This document shows positions 24,456-33,055 of a stretch of DNA of 39,953 nucleotides, piece after piece. Below the pieces are notes generated by a model. The model worked only from the letters and a program-made list of their open reading frames with translations, searched no databases and had not been told where the DNA came from. The DNA comes from 2-02-FULL-45-10 sp964478235. GTDB lineage: Bacteria > Patescibacteriota > Patescibacteriia > Magasanikbacterales > GWA2-37-8. The stretch lies in the NCBI GenBank assembly GCA_964478235.1, contig CAYZGX010000008.1, positions 1 to 39,953 of the forward strand, in the 5' to 3' direction. The first letter of the stretch is position 1, and every line of letters begins with the position of its first letter. The translations under genes and the position numbers were made by a program.

Positions 24456-26429
24456 TTACTCTAGGTAGTTAGCTCCCCACCAAGCCAAGAAGTCTTTAGC
24501 GATAGGCATAGCTGCCACCGACCCTTCCCCACCCTCCTCTACTAGGACAGTGACCACGATTTTAGGGTTACGATATGGCGCAAAAGAGGTGAACCAGGCA
24601 TGGGTTGGCTTGTTTCTGTTCCATTGAGCAGTCCCGGTCTTGCCAGCAGCTTGAAATGACAAATAGCTAAGGAGTTGGCAACTTCCCCCAACGACACAGT
24701 CGCGCATGCCTTCTCGCACCACCCCCAATGTTTCACTAGAGACACCTTCAAGTTTGCTTGTAGGAAATTCAAGAACAGTTGTTTTTTTAGTAACAGGGTC
24801 AGTAATTTTTTGCCCCACGTGCGGAGTGACAATGGTGCCGTTATTAGCCACAGTGGCTGTCCACGAAGCCACTTGAAGTGGGCTGACCAGCGTATCTCCC
24901 TGGCCAATAGCCACATTGTAGGTGTCCCCCACGTACCAGGTTTCATTCTTTACTTGTTGCTTCCATTCTTTGCTTGGAATAAAGCCTTCACTTTCGCCTG
25001 GAATATCTATCCCGGTTTTTTGAGCGAGATGAAATCGCTTGAAATAGTCGTTAATTCTATCAATACCCAAGCCAACAAAAGCATCGCGACCACCGCCAAT
25101 GTAGTAGAAGAACGTGTTGACTGACCAGGCTAAGGCTCGTTTAACATCGGTGACACCGTGTCCACCAGCTCGCCAATCGCGAAAAAATGTTCCACCAAGC
25201 ATAAAACCACCAACACTGTTGACGGTGGTATAGCGGGAGATCACTTTTTCTTGAAGCGCAGCGACAGCCACCATAATTTTGGCAGTTGACCCTGGCGGGT
25301 AGCTTCCACCGATAGCTCGATTGAAGAGTGGCTTATCAGTATCTTCTACATATTTTTTATACGTAGCTGTATCTATGCCTTGAGAAAATTTATTATTTTC
25401 ATACGCTGGCCAGCTGACGAGCGCCAAGATCTCACCGTTTGTTGGATTCATAGCAATGGCAGAAATTTTTCGCTTATTGAGCTTTATTGCCATAGCGCGA
25501 ACGAGATCTTCCATTTTCTTTTGAGCAGCTACATCGATGGACAATATAACATCTTTGCCTGGGAGTGGTGGGTCAACCGCCAAAACACTCTGTTCACGCC
25601 CTAATGAGTTAACTTCAATTTTTTTACGGCCAGCCACCCCGCGTAAAGCGGTTTCATAGGTTTTTTCTACTCCCACACGCCCAATCTTGTCTGCCAAAAG
25701 ATAGCCTGAATTACGCAAATCATCCAATTCAGTATCGGTAAGTTTGTTCACGTATCCAAGAATGTGCGACAAACTCAACAGGCTTGGTGACGAAGAAACC
25801 GAGCCACCGTAATAACTTCGCTCACTCGTGCTCTCCACTCGCACGCCTGGCAGTGTGGCGTTTTCAATATATAGTGTTAGAGCGGTGTCGTAGTCCAAAT
25901 TCTCTTTGAGAGTAATGGTTTGGCTGTAGGTGCCATATTTTTTAACCAAGCGTTCAATCTCACCGCGCTCTACACCACTCATTTCTACCAATCTATCAAT
26001 AACTCGGTCTCGCTCGCGTGCGTCCCGAGGTAAATCTTGGGGAGAAAGTGATAATGAAAAACCAGGGACATTTTGCACGAGCACCGTTTTGTAACGATCA
26101 TACAAAATACCACGTTCTGCTGGGATAGATTGTAGACGAATACGGTTGCCTTCGGCTAGAGCGCGGTAATGCGCACCTTGTATCACTTGCAGATAGCCCG
26201 AGCGAGCAAAAATAGTAAGAATACCGAGGAGACATACTCCAAACAGTACCGCCAGACGACGACTGGTGATGCTTGAGCCCAAATAACTCTGGGTATGACT
26301 AATTGTGAGGCGACTGTCGCCTTCTTCAAAGTCAATTGCTTCTTCCACCCAACTTTTTTTATACTTTCCAGTCAGGTCGTTGTCGCGAATAGCTCCAGAT
26401 TCAATTGTGAAGGGGTTCTTTTCACTCAT
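24456..26429 (-). CDS. mrdA: penicillin-binding protein 2 (elongasome transpeptidase)
   Basis: 657 residues. A cytoplasmic N-terminus of 57 residues, one membrane helix (about 58-77), a dimerisation/pedestal domain (about 90-290) and the transpeptidase domain with Ser381-x-x-Lys384 (STAK), Ser436-x-Asn438 (SVN) and Lys597-Thr-Gly (KTGT). It crosslinks peptidoglycan during elongation. The last gene of the mre operon, 3 bp after mreD. A weak reading of SEDS partner rodA is not seen in this window. Confidence 0.93.
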   Translation of the reverse strand: MSEKNPFTIESGAIRDNDLTGKYKKSWVEEAIDFEEGDSRLTISHTQSYLGSSITSRRLAVLFGVCLLGILTIFARSGYLQVIQGAHYRALAEGNRIRLQSIPAERGILYDRYKTVLVQNVPGFSLSLSPQDLPRDARERDRVIDRLVEMSGVERGEIERLVKKYGTYSQTITLKENLDYDTALTLYIENATLPGVRVESTSERSYYGGSVSSSPSLLSLSHILGYVNKLTDTELDDLRNSGYLLADKIGRVGVEKTYETALRGVAGRKKIEVNSLGREQSVLAVDPPLPGKDVILSIDVAAQKKMEDLVRAMAIKLNKRKISAIAMNPTNGEILALVSWPAYENNKFSQGIDTATYKKYVEDTDKPLFNRAIGGSYPPGSTAKIMVAVAALQEKVISRYTTVNSVGGFMLGGTFFRDWRAGGHGVTDVKRALAWSVNTFFYYIGGGRDAFVGLGIDRINDYFKRFHLAQKTGIDIPGESEGFIPSKEWKQQVKNETWYVGDTYNVAIGQGDTLVSPLQVASWTATVANNGTIVTPHVGQKITDPVTKKTTVLEFPTSKLEGVSSETLGVVREGMRDCVVGGSCQLLSYLSFQAAGKTGTAQWNRNKPTHAWFTSFAPYRNPKIVVTVLVEEGGEGSVAAMPIAKDFLAWWGANYLE

Positions 26430-26432
26430 ACT

Positions 26433-26957
26433 CTAGATATAGCGCTGAGTAGTCCGCCTAGCAGTTGCGAGATGAACACAAATATACCCAACCATCATAA
26501 TCCCAGCGGTAATAGCTGCGTCTATGCTAATAGCTTCAAGCACCCCGGCTGTTCCGTGCCAGCTTGCTCGGGTGATAATAGCACTACACCAGGTAAAGAA
26601 AATAACTAACAGGCGAAATAGGGCTACAAAAGCAAAGGTGACCGTGCCCACCATATACCAGGATTGATTGGTAAGGACTGATTCCAACAAAAAGCGTGTT
26701 GCACCAATACTCACAAAAAGTGCTAACGTAGTTAATCCAAAAAATTCAGCATTAAACAGTTCAATACAAAATCCGAGCGCGAGCGCAAACCAATAGACAG
26801 CGTCACCAGGATTTTTCAGCATTTTCCACATCAGAAAAATAAGCAAAATATTAATACGGTCAAACGGGAACGGAAAAAGATACAAAACAAGGCTATGGAG
26901 CGTAAAGACTGCCAGCAGCTGAATAATGAGCGAGATAATGAAGAAGAAACGTTTCAT
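26433..26957 (-). CDS. mreD: MreD-like rod-shape membrane protein
   Basis: 174 residues from ATG at 26957, 13 bp after the mreC stop; an earlier start at 26987 would overlap mreC. It is very hydrophobic, with about five membrane helices. Sequence similarity to MreD is weak by eye, and the assignment rests mainly on size, topology and position between mreC and mrdA. Confidence 0.7.
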   Translation of the reverse strand: MKRFFFIISLIIQLLAVFTLHSLVLYLFPFPFDRINILLIFLMWKMLKNPGDAVYWFALALGFCIELFNAEFFGLTTLALFVSIGATRFLLESVLTNQSWYMVGTVTFAFVALFRLLVIFFTWCSAIITRASWHGTAGVLEAISIDAAITAGIMMVGYICVHLATARRTTQRYI

Positions 26958-26970
26958 ACCGTCGTATCCG

Positions 26971-27774
26971 TTATTTTCCCGAAACAATGCTGACGATAGT
27001 GAGCTTGCTTAAATCTACCCCCGGGGTGACAATCGCTTTTTGAAAAGGTTTATAGGCTTCGTTTTCAATACTAGCCACAGTGCCAAGCACCAGCCCGCGA
27101 GGAATAAACTCTTCTAGGCCTGACGTAACAATACTGTCGCCGATTTGTACCACTTCATCACGCGGAATAAGGTTCATCTGTAAACTAATACCAAAACCAC
27201 CTTCTACTACACCGAGGCTGCGGTCGCGGTTAAGCATGGTAGCCCCCACACGACTTTGGTTGTCATTCACCAAGCGAGCCACGCTGATATCTCGCTCTAC
27301 TTGAATAATTTTTCCAATCATTATTCCTTGTGAAGCGATTATCGGCTGTCCAATACGAACACCGGCGTCGAAACCTTTGTCGAGAATAATAGTTAAATCT
27401 AAACTGCCAATCTCTTTGCCAATAACTTCGGCGGGCAGTAATTGTAATTGTGTTTTTTTCTGAAAAGCTAGCTGCCGGCTTAATTCTTTGTTTTCATCTT
27501 CAAGTAATTTAATTTTAGCGTTAATAACTAATTCAGCCGACGATTCAGCTACACACTTTTGATAGGCGGTGATAAATTCTTCTCGATTTTTAAAAAACTG
27601 AAAATTATCACCAGCAGTCACGCTAAAGCCATGAAGAGTACCGAGCGGTACCTTAAAAAATTCTCGAAGTCCAATTTCTAGAGGGCTCAACCAGCCAACG
27701 AGGTGAAGAGCAGCAACGCCAATGAAGATTGCCCCCACAATCAGACTAGTTCGTGTGCGACGAGTGGTGGCCAT
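26971..27774 (-). CDS. mreC: rod-shape-determining protein MreC
   Basis: 267 residues: a basic start, one signal-anchor helix (about 10-28), a coiled coil (about 75-108 with LLEDENKELSRQL), and the beta-domain region with VIGKEIGSLDLTIILDKG and later ITSGLEEFIPRGLVLGTV-like sequence typical of MreC. It scaffolds the elongation machinery outside the membrane. Between mreB (11-bp gap) and mreD. Confidence 0.9.
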   Translation of the reverse strand: MATTRRTRTSLIVGAIFIGVAALHLVGWLSPLEIGLREFFKVPLGTLHGFSVTAGDNFQFFKNREEFITAYQKCVAESSAELVINAKIKLLEDENKELSRQLAFQKKTQLQLLPAEVIGKEIGSLDLTIILDKGFDAGVRIGQPIIASQGIMIGKIIQVERDISVARLVNDNQSRVGATMLNRDRSLGVVEGGFGISLQMNLIPRDEVVQIGDSIVTSGLEEFIPRGLVLGTVASIENEAYKPFQKAIVTPGVDLSKLTIVSIVSGK

Positions 27775-27785
27775 AACGAGTTATT

Positions 27786-28847
27786 TTAATGCGAGCTCTC
27801 TTTATGAGTCATGATTGGATAAATAGCCACTTCTTGGAGTAGGCTCAAATCGTCAAGAAGAACACCGGCGCCACGCACTACTGAGGTGAGCGGATCGTCG
27901 GCTACTCGCACTGGGATATCAATCGCCCGATGAATCAACTGATCAAAACCACGTAGGAGCGCTCCCCCACCAGACAGCAGAATACCGCGCTCATGAATAT
28001 CAGCCACAAGCTCTGGTGGCGTGAGCCCTAAAATATCTTTAATATTATCAACAATAATCCGCAATGACTTGATCATTGCTTCGCGTACCTGGGCATCATT
28101 AATCATGACTTCACGAGGCAACCCAGTGACGATGTCGCGCCCACGCATCGGATATTCCATTGGCTGATCAAGCTCAACAGCCGAGCCAATCTTAATTTTA
28201 ATTTCTTCAGCCTGACGTTCACCAAGCAATAAATTAAAAACGTCGCGAGCGTATTGAATAATATTACGATTGAGTTCGTCACCGGCGATTTTGATAGAAC
28301 GTCTCGTGGCAATCCCCGACAGGGAGATAACGGCAATTTCGCAGGTACCCCCACCCATTTCCACAATAAAATTACCAACCGGCTCACGCACCGGCATACG
28401 CGAACCAATTGCCGCAGCCATTGGTTCTTCGACGATAAAAACTTCACGAGCTCCAGCATTCATAACCGCGTCGCCAATCGCTCGACGCTCTACTTCGGTG
28501 ATATCCACTGGCGCACCAATAATCACTCGAGGACGTGACAAAAAATTAAGACTACTATCTTCGTAGACCTTATCAATAAAATAACGAAGCATTTTTTCAG
28601 CCACTTCAAAGTCAGAGATAATACCGTTGGTCAGAGGTCGGGTGGTGATAATATGCGGAGGTGTTTTGCCAAGCATGCTTTTAGCTTCGTGTCCGACAGC
28701 CAAAATCTGCTCTGTCTTGGTATTCACCGCGACAACACTTGGTTCGTTAATGACAATCCCTCGATCTTTGACGTAGACGAGGGTGTTAGCGGTGCCAAGA
28801 TCAATACCAATTTCTTTTCGAAACTTTCCAAAAAACCGTTTAAACAT
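27786..28847 (-). CDS. mreB: rod-shape-determining protein MreB
   Basis: 353 residues from ATG at 28847; the frame extends to 28937 but that overlaps the upstream gene and lacks conserved residues. It has the actin-family nucleotide motifs IGIDLGTANTLVYVK, EMGGGTCEIAV and LSGGGALLRG, and an amphipathic N-terminus MFKRFFGKF that can bind the membrane. It forms filaments that guide wall synthesis. Its start overlaps the upstream stop by 8 bp, so translation is probably coupled. Confidence 0.95.
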   Translation of the reverse strand: MFKRFFGKFRKEIGIDLGTANTLVYVKDRGIVINEPSVVAVNTKTEQILAVGHEAKSMLGKTPPHIITTRPLTNGIISDFEVAEKMLRYFIDKVYEDSSLNFLSRPRVIIGAPVDITEVERRAIGDAVMNAGAREVFIVEEPMAAAIGSRMPVREPVGNFIVEMGGGTCEIAVISLSGIATRRSIKIAGDELNRNIIQYARDVFNLLLGERQAEEIKIKIGSAVELDQPMEYPMRGRDIVTGLPREVMINDAQVREAMIKSLRIIVDNIKDILGLTPPELVADIHERGILLSGGGALLRGFDQLIHRAIDIPVRVADDPLTSVVRGAGVLLDDLSLLQEVAIYPIMTHKESSH

Positions 28848-29238
28848 AATCAACATTATTGAATTTCCGCTTGGTGAAGACAATACCTTCGAGAGCCAGG
28901 AACAAAAGCACCAGGAGAACAAAATTCCACCAAGCAAATAAGTCGCTTGCTAGGAGGTAGAGCGTGCTAATAGCCAGTAAACCGATAAAAATACTCTGGC
29001 GAAAGGTGTGGCGAGCATGACGCATCACCGCATCTTCGTTTTTAATCAATTTTTGGCGGATAGCAAACCCCAGCACTGAAAATGTCCCTACAATAGCCAG
29101 GAAAAGACTACTATAGAAAAAGAGCATGCCTGTGAGGCCGGCGTCAGAGGGGGCAATATTTAAGATAACAAATATCCAAGCAACCCAACAAAAGCAGGTG
29201 CCAAGCGACATGAGGAAAAGATAGCCTTTTAGTGACAT
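28840..29238 (-). CDS. four-helix membrane protein heading the mre operon, function unknown
   Basis: 132 residues with four likely membrane helices (about 7-28, 36-60, 82-98, 101-121) and a basic loop between helices 2 and 3. Its 3' end overlaps the mreB start, and it follows a promoter at 29248-29276, so it is the first gene of the elongasome operon. A link to cell shape is inferred from position only. Confidence 0.72.
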   Translation of the reverse strand: MSLKGYLFLMSLGTCFCWVAWIFVILNIAPSDAGLTGMLFFYSSLFLAIVGTFSVLGFAIRQKLIKNEDAVMRHARHTFRQSIFIGLLAISTLYLLASDLFAWWNFVLLVLLFLALEGIVFTKRKFNNVDYV

Positions 29239-29247
29239 AGTGGGTGT

Positions 29248-29276
29248 ATTGTAGTAAAACCAGCCTCTTTTGGCAA
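29248..29276 (-). promoter_or_regulatory. promoter of the mre operon, leaderless arrangement
   Basis: On the - strand: TTGCCA (29276-29271), 17-bp spacer, TACAAT (29253-29248). Only 9 nt separate the -10 box from the ATG at 29238, so the transcript would have a leader of about 2-3 nt. Confidence 0.75.
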
Positions 29277-29277
29277 G

Positions 29278-29571
29278 CTAGGACAAATAGCGGACTTTTT
29301 TTATTTCCGCATTGGGAATTTTGGCTAAAATAGCATTTAAAAGCTCATTTTCACGCATTTTAATCTCTCCGGCAGCTGTGGTTGACAAACAAGCAATACA
29401 CAACGTGGTCAGACGCATATAGACGGCGTTTGCTTGGCTCGCAATTTCTTCGCCAAACATGTTGGCTAGTTGACGGTTGGCTTCTTCAATTACCATGGCA
29501 GCTGTCACCCCGCGGATAAGGGGTGATTGGGAGCCTTTGTTGTTGAGAATGCTAGCAAGCGAGTTCATCAT
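29278..29571 (-). CDS. DUF721 / DciA-like protein
   Basis: 97 residues. The pattern AVYMRLTTLCIACLSTTAAGEIKM followed by NELLNAILAK and ending in VKKVRYLS-like sequence (here IKKVRYLS) matches the small DUF721 domain: a beta strand with hydrophobic-polar alternation, a helix, and a final strand. DciA members load the replicative helicase. It follows the helicase-nuclease gene by 5 bp. The family call is by eye and uncertain. Confidence 0.55.
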   Translation of the reverse strand: MMNSLASILNNKGSQSPLIRGVTAAMVIEEANRQLANMFGEEIASQANAVYMRLTTLCIACLSTTAAGEIKMRENELLNAILAKIPNAEIKKVRYLS

Positions 29572-29576
29572 AATGA

Positions 29577-32516
29577 TTACGCTCTAAAATCGCAAATATC
29601 TCGGAAATCGCAGTGATCACAAGCAAACTGACTTGGGGTAGCCGTGAAATTTTTGGAATGAATTTTATCAATCGTGGCAATTAGTTTTGTTTTGAGTTTT
29701 TCCAACTCCTCAGACGTACCGATGAACGACGTTTCAATATTGTCGTTGACATAATGGAATGTCAGCTTGCCCGTTGGACCAATGTGGGAGTATTCGGGAA
29801 GCTCAGTGGCTGCGATTTGATAGATAAGTAATTGATCTTTTTCGTCACCAGTGACTTTTTCTTTGGCTTTACCTGTTTTATAGTCAATAATTTCAAGTGA
29901 CCCGTCTGGGAGCTGATCAACACGATCAATTCGACCGTGTAGCAAATAGTCACCAAGGCGAATTTTAAACCAACTCTCGAGCCCCACCGGAATAGTCCAG
30001 TTATTTTCGTGGGAGCTATAAAATAGTTTTAAAATAGCTTTACCTTTATCGTAATACTCTTCACGTTGAGCCGTGCTTTTGTACCAATCCCCTATCCAAG
30101 CGTGTTCATACATCCCCAAAAGCTCTTCCAAGGTTGGCACACTAACCCCGTCACGCTTTTTACTTTCTTTTGGCGCGTCAAATAGCGATGATTGCTCAGG
30201 GCTGTTGAGCTCTTGGACGCGAGTATAGAAAGCCTGAAGTGTGCCGTGCATTGTTTGCCCAAAACTAAAGCTCGGACTTCCTTTGGTTGGAATATGCAAA
30301 ATATGTGCCAGCTTATACTGATACGGACAGGTTTCGTAGGCTTTGACCTGCGAAAACGAAAAGGCTTTGGGGAGGGTATAGACAAATTCTCCTTTGGTTG
30401 GCTCAGTTGTTTTTCGTTCAGCAATCGTTGTGTTTTTGAGCAGTTTGTCGTTTTCGCCGGCGTTGTAGCCAATTTCCACCAAGAAGCGACTTACTTTCTT
30501 GGCTCGTACACCACCATAACTACTAGCACTCGTGAAGTACAGGCGATTTTTGGCTCGAGTCACGGCCACATAAAACAAACGGCGCTCTTCGCGGTAGTGA
30601 CTATCCCCTTCTGGGAGTTGTTCGCGAATAAGGGCAGTTGGCATTTCAATCCCTTCGCCTTTGGTGCGCGACGGAAGGCGTTCTTCTACGCAGTTCACAA
30701 TAAACACATATTTATATTCCAAACCTTTGGAAGCGTGGACCGTTAGAATATTGACTGAGTCAGGCGTATCTGATGGCTGGTTGATAGAACCTTTTTCACC
30801 CGACTCAATAATCATCATGAAGTGCTCCAAAAAGGTAGCAACATGCGTTCCTGGATTAATTGTTTCAAATTCTCCCAGATAATCAAAGAATTGTTTGAGG
30901 TGATAAATTTGGCGAATAACTTCGCGATTTCCTTGACCTTCTTCAACTGTTAAAAAATTGAGGTACCCAATTTTCTCTAAAAATCCATACAAAAGTGCCG
31001 ATGGCTTTTCGGTGCGGGAGCGTTGCATACCATCCAGAAGAACGCTGATAAGCTTGTTGGCTACAGCGACGCCGTCATCAGTGGCGCCACTTTCAGCGGC
31101 TTGTTTTAGTGCTGAGAAATATGACAACGATTTTTTCTTGGCGTAACCAGTTATTTTTTGGAGGTCGTTTTCTTTGAGATGTAAAAACGGTAAACACAGC
31201 AAGCGGAAAATAGCTGGCGAGTCGGTGTGATTATCTAATAATTTTAAGAAGTTGATACAATCAACGACGATTGGTTGGCGATAGAGCCCTGACGAAGCCA
31301 AAAATTCATAGGGAATATTGACCATTTCCAAGCGGTTGATAAACGGATCAGCATGGCTATTGGCGCGAACCAAAATAGCAAAGTCGTCCCAAGTGGCCGT
31401 CTCATCAATTTTTTTGAGACGAATAATCTCTTCAAGCACGGCATCGACTTCTTCGTCGAGTGTCGGGCGATGAATATGGGCGACCGCCGGACCATCACTT
31501 TTGGCATTCGGCCCCTTAGCCACCAATTTTTTATTAATGTTTAATTTAACCTCAAGGCGATCAGGATTGTTGTGCTCAATTGAAGCGTAGGCAGTATCAA
31601 GAATTTCTTGATTAGAGCGATAGTTTTCATTAAGCACGATATCTTTGGCTTTTGGAAAATCATCTTTAAAGCGCATAATGTTTGAAACACTAGCGCCTCG
31701 AAAAGCATAAATACTCTGGTCGTCATCCCCCACCACGGTGAGCTGGCTACCGTTGGCCGATAACATGCGCACCAATTCATATTGCGCCCAGTTAACATCT
31801 TGAAACTCGTCAACCAAAATATATTTGTATTGTTTCTGATATTTTTCTAAAACACGTGGTCGCTCAGTAAATAGTTTATGGGTGTAATAAATAAGATCGC
31901 CAAAATCCATCATGGCGTTATCCAGAAGAAGCTGATTATAGGTACGATATGCATTAGCTACTTCACTCAAACGATTTTTTTCTTCGGGGCTAAGCGTTTC
32001 TTTTTGATTAGCGCCCTCCTCAGCATGTTTCAGATATTCTTCTGGAGTGATAAGCTCGTCTTTACATTTAGAAAAATGTTTAAGAAGTTCATGAATATGA
32101 CGCATCGGATTACCCATCGGTTTGTAGTAATCCAATTTGAAGTTGTTAAAATGTTTTCTTACCAAAAGCCACGCGGCTGTTTGTGAAACAAGTTTGAACT
32201 GATTACTGAGCCCAATATCTATAGCGTGATGCTCCATGATTTTTTGGCAAAAAGCATGGAAGGTGGAAATTTGCATGTCGATATACCCGGTATCCACCAA
32301 TTCATCAATACGCTCCTGCATTTCTTCGGCGGCTTTGTCGGTAAAAGTGAGCGCCAAAATTTCTTCTGGCTTGGCTAGGCCGGACTCAACCAATTGAGCA
32401 ATCTTGGTGGTAATAACCGTAGTTTTACCAGTTCCCGCCCCAGCGACAATCAGAAGCGGGCCGTCAACATAGTCGACAGCCTGTTTTTGGGCTTTATTGA
32501 GCTTTCTTTCAGACAT
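29577..32516 (-). CDS. UvrD/PcrA-family helicase fused to a PD-(D/E)XK nuclease with Fe-S cysteines
   Basis: 979 residues. All SF1A motifs are present: AGAGTGKTT (about 26-34), DEFQDVN, GDDDQSIYAFRGA, LNENYRS, VHASKGLEYKYVF and ERRLFYVAVTRAK. The C-terminal part (from about 720) is a RecB/AddB-type nuclease: FSQVKAYETCPYQYK, then GRIDRVD and IDYKTGK as active-site blocks, and finally C-x2-C-x5-C (CDHCDFRDIC). With the earlier Cys (ETCPYQ) these four fit the Fe-S staple of AddB-like nucleases. It would unwind and degrade DNA ends for repair or defence. No AddA/RecC-like partner is seen nearby. Confidence 0.9.
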   Translation of the reverse strand: MSERKLNKAQKQAVDYVDGPLLIVAGAGTGKTTVITTKIAQLVESGLAKPEEILALTFTDKAAEEMQERIDELVDTGYIDMQISTFHAFCQKIMEHHAIDIGLSNQFKLVSQTAAWLLVRKHFNNFKLDYYKPMGNPMRHIHELLKHFSKCKDELITPEEYLKHAEEGANQKETLSPEEKNRLSEVANAYRTYNQLLLDNAMMDFGDLIYYTHKLFTERPRVLEKYQKQYKYILVDEFQDVNWAQYELVRMLSANGSQLTVVGDDDQSIYAFRGASVSNIMRFKDDFPKAKDIVLNENYRSNQEILDTAYASIEHNNPDRLEVKLNINKKLVAKGPNAKSDGPAVAHIHRPTLDEEVDAVLEEIIRLKKIDETATWDDFAILVRANSHADPFINRLEMVNIPYEFLASSGLYRQPIVVDCINFLKLLDNHTDSPAIFRLLCLPFLHLKENDLQKITGYAKKKSLSYFSALKQAAESGATDDGVAVANKLISVLLDGMQRSRTEKPSALLYGFLEKIGYLNFLTVEEGQGNREVIRQIYHLKQFFDYLGEFETINPGTHVATFLEHFMMIIESGEKGSINQPSDTPDSVNILTVHASKGLEYKYVFIVNCVEERLPSRTKGEGIEMPTALIREQLPEGDSHYREERRLFYVAVTRAKNRLYFTSASSYGGVRAKKVSRFLVEIGYNAGENDKLLKNTTIAERKTTEPTKGEFVYTLPKAFSFSQVKAYETCPYQYKLAHILHIPTKGSPSFSFGQTMHGTLQAFYTRVQELNSPEQSSLFDAPKESKKRDGVSVPTLEELLGMYEHAWIGDWYKSTAQREEYYDKGKAILKLFYSSHENNWTIPVGLESWFKIRLGDYLLHGRIDRVDQLPDGSLEIIDYKTGKAKEKVTGDEKDQLLIYQIAATELPEYSHIGPTGKLTFHYVNDNIETSFIGTSEELEKLKTKLIATIDKIHSKNFTATPSQFACDHCDFRDICDFRA

Positions 32517-32553
32517 AGAAGCAAACTAAAAACACCCTCTATAGGTGCTTAGT

Positions 32554-32559
32554 AGTATA
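32554..32559 (-). promoter_or_regulatory. -10 box of the helicase-nuclease gene
   Basis: TATACT on the - strand, 37 nt before the ATG. The leader contains a 6-bp AGCACC/GGTGTT hairpin followed by TTTT, which could act as a weak attenuator. The -35 (TAGTCA at 17 bp) is poor. Confidence 0.45.
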
Positions 32560-32583
32560 CCGATATTCATTGTGTTTGACTAG

Positions 32584-32640
32584 TCTTCGCCCACCTACCC
32601 TACCTCCGTATCTGGGGGCATGGTAGGTCGGGGGCGAAGA
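32584..32640. other. long hairpin downstream of gene D
   Basis: Arms TCTTCGCCC / GGGCGAAGA (32584-32592, 32632-32640) and ACCTACC / GGTAGGT (32593-32599, 32622-32628) with a 3-nt bulge. It lies about 40 bp past the gene D stop codon. There is no T tract, so it may stabilise or process the 3' end rather than terminate by itself. Confidence 0.6.
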
Positions 32641-32681
32641 TCTGCCACCGGCCTGTTTTCTGGTGTGGCATCATGTTGCTG

Positions 32682-32987
32682 TTACCCTTCTTGTCTGATG
32701 AGCATTGCGCGAGCTCGCTCGGGAGCGACTCTGGTGTTGACCGGCATTTCTTTGGTAACAATGACTGCAGCGTTCAGCGACAACTCTTCTCGTTCAGCGG
32801 TGACGAACAGATCCTCCATGGCTTCTGCCGAAATTTTGAGCCTTTCAGCCATCGGTTGACAGAGTCGTTTCAAATCTGGGGTGATGCCCCAATGGACAAC
32901 TTCCTCATCTTCGATAATGGTGACGAGGTAGAGCGCCTTACTTTCGCCGGGGTGATGCCCATACACGAATATTTTGATTCGTCGCAT
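32682..32987 (-). CDS. gene D: small protein, function unknown
   Basis: 101 residues from ATG at 32987 with AGGAGG seven bases upstream. The first half looks like beta strands (RRIKIFVYG, LYLVTIIEDEEVVHWG), followed by helices with charged residues. No signal peptide or membrane helix. Codons are GC-richer than in the neighbouring rlmN and helicase genes. It follows rlmN by 68 bp, with a long hairpin (33005-33054) in between and another downstream. I do not recognise the family. Confidence 0.68.
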   Translation of the reverse strand: MRRIKIFVYGHHPGESKALYLVTIIEDEEVVHWGITPDLKRLCQPMAERLKISAEAMEDLFVTAEREELSLNAAVIVTKEMPVNTRVAPERARAMLIRQEG

Positions 32988-33004
32988 TGCCTCTCCTCCT
33001 GGTT

Positions 33005-33054
33005 AAACGAAGCCGAAGAAAAACAACAAGCTTTGTTCTTATTCGGGTTCGTTT
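33005..33054. other. imperfect 24-26 bp dyad between rlmN and gene D
   Basis: AAACGAA...CAAG and CTTTG...TTCGTTT form a long stem with a few mismatches, centred on the HindIII-like AAGCTT. It lies between the rlmN stop (33056) and the gene D ribosome binding site, so it may end rlmN transcription or shield the gene D leader. Confidence 0.55.
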
Positions 33055-33055
33055 A

